Shown in pieces: positions 5,397 to 5,507 of a stretch of DNA of 5,507 nt (the first letter of the stretch is position 1; the number at the start of each line of letters is the position of its first letter). Location of the stretch: positions 1 through 5,507 of the forward strand of contig RFKI01000314.1 of the NCBI GenBank assembly GCA_003694355.1, written 5' to 3'. The notes under the pieces were generated by a model. The model had not been told where the DNA came from. It searched no databases and worked only from the letters and a program-made list of their open reading frames with translations. The DNA is from Bdellovibrio sp. (lineage in GTDB: Bacteria > Bdellovibrionota > Bdellovibrionia > Bdellovibrionales > UBA1609). The position numbers and the translations under genes are program-made.

Positions 5397-5507
5397 AGAT
5401 TTTACTCATATCTGTTTTGAGAATGGGAGACTTGTTGCTTCACAGTTCTCTTGTGTCTGCGTTGAAAAATAAGTTTCCAAATGGTGAAATTCATTTTTTA
5501 ATTAATA
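5393..5507 (+). CDS. GT9 / heptosyltransferase-type glycosyltransferase, 5' part only
   Basis: Thirty-eight codons are visible before the window ends. They read as the N-terminus of a GT9 (LPS heptosyltransferase-like) enzyme: KILLISVLRMGDLLLHSSLV, then ALKNKFPNGEIHFLIN, matching the family's 'MkILlirl.riGDvllttP...aLk..fP.a.i.flv' pattern, including the GD turn of the first Rossmann fold. Such enzymes move sugars from nucleotide donors onto lipid A core or, in some cases, proteins. The start is odd: the family's Met position is occupied by ATA (5393-5395), overlapping the preceding stop as ATAA. No ATG, GTG or TTG exists in this frame between the upstream stop (5312-5314) and TTG 5417 or ATG 5423, and those would delete the first beta strand. 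Coordinates therefore begin at the ATA, as a homology-based guess; ATT at 5399 is another non-standard option. Confidence 0.75.
   Translation, partial: MKILLISVLRMGDLLLHSSLVSALKNKFPNGEIHFLIN

Overview
The window looks like the filament-cap end of a flagellar gene cluster, followed by the start of a second operon that may serve flagellar glycosylation. The DNA is AT-rich, and intergenic gaps are short except for the first 387 bases. The gene order (exported protein, flaG-like, fliD, fliS, fliT-like, TPR protein, Maf-like protein, GT9 glycosyltransferase) and the RpoN- and FliA-type promoters point to a Gram-negative flagellated bacterium. My best guess is a low-GC member of the Bdellovibrionota, but that rests on general resemblance, not on a search.

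Layout: 1-387 has no convincing gene. It holds a long imperfect hairpin (25-97) and a repeat-rich segment (254-307). A signal-peptide protein of 212 aa follows (388-1026), unnamed, with residues in its last third that resemble a PD-(D/E)XK nuclease core. Four bases after its stop begins the frame of a FlaG-like protein that carries a textbook EF-hand calcium loop. Then come fliD (hook-associated protein 2, TTG start with a strong Shine-Dalgarno), fliS (flagellin chaperone, preceded by its own FliA-type promoter) and a small helical protein in the fliT position. A strong intrinsic terminator at 3868-3901 closes this transcription unit.

A near-perfect sigma-54 promoter (3934-3950) opens the next operon: a TPR protein, a stand-alone Maf N-terminal-domain protein overlapping it by a few bases, and the first 38 codons of a GT9/heptosyltransferase-type glycosyltransferase that runs off the window. 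The last gene has no normal start codon where the family's initiator methionine should be; the sequence is ATAA where the common ATGA stop/start overlap would be expected.

Working together (family knowledge plus inference): FliD caps the filament and folds exported flagellin, FliS guards cytoplasmic flagellin, the FliT-like protein may chaperone FliD, and FlaG-like proteins influence filament length. The sigma-54 operon would supply a sugar-transfer step, possibly onto flagellin. The sigma-54 and sigma-28 signals in one window fit a tiered flagellar expression scheme.
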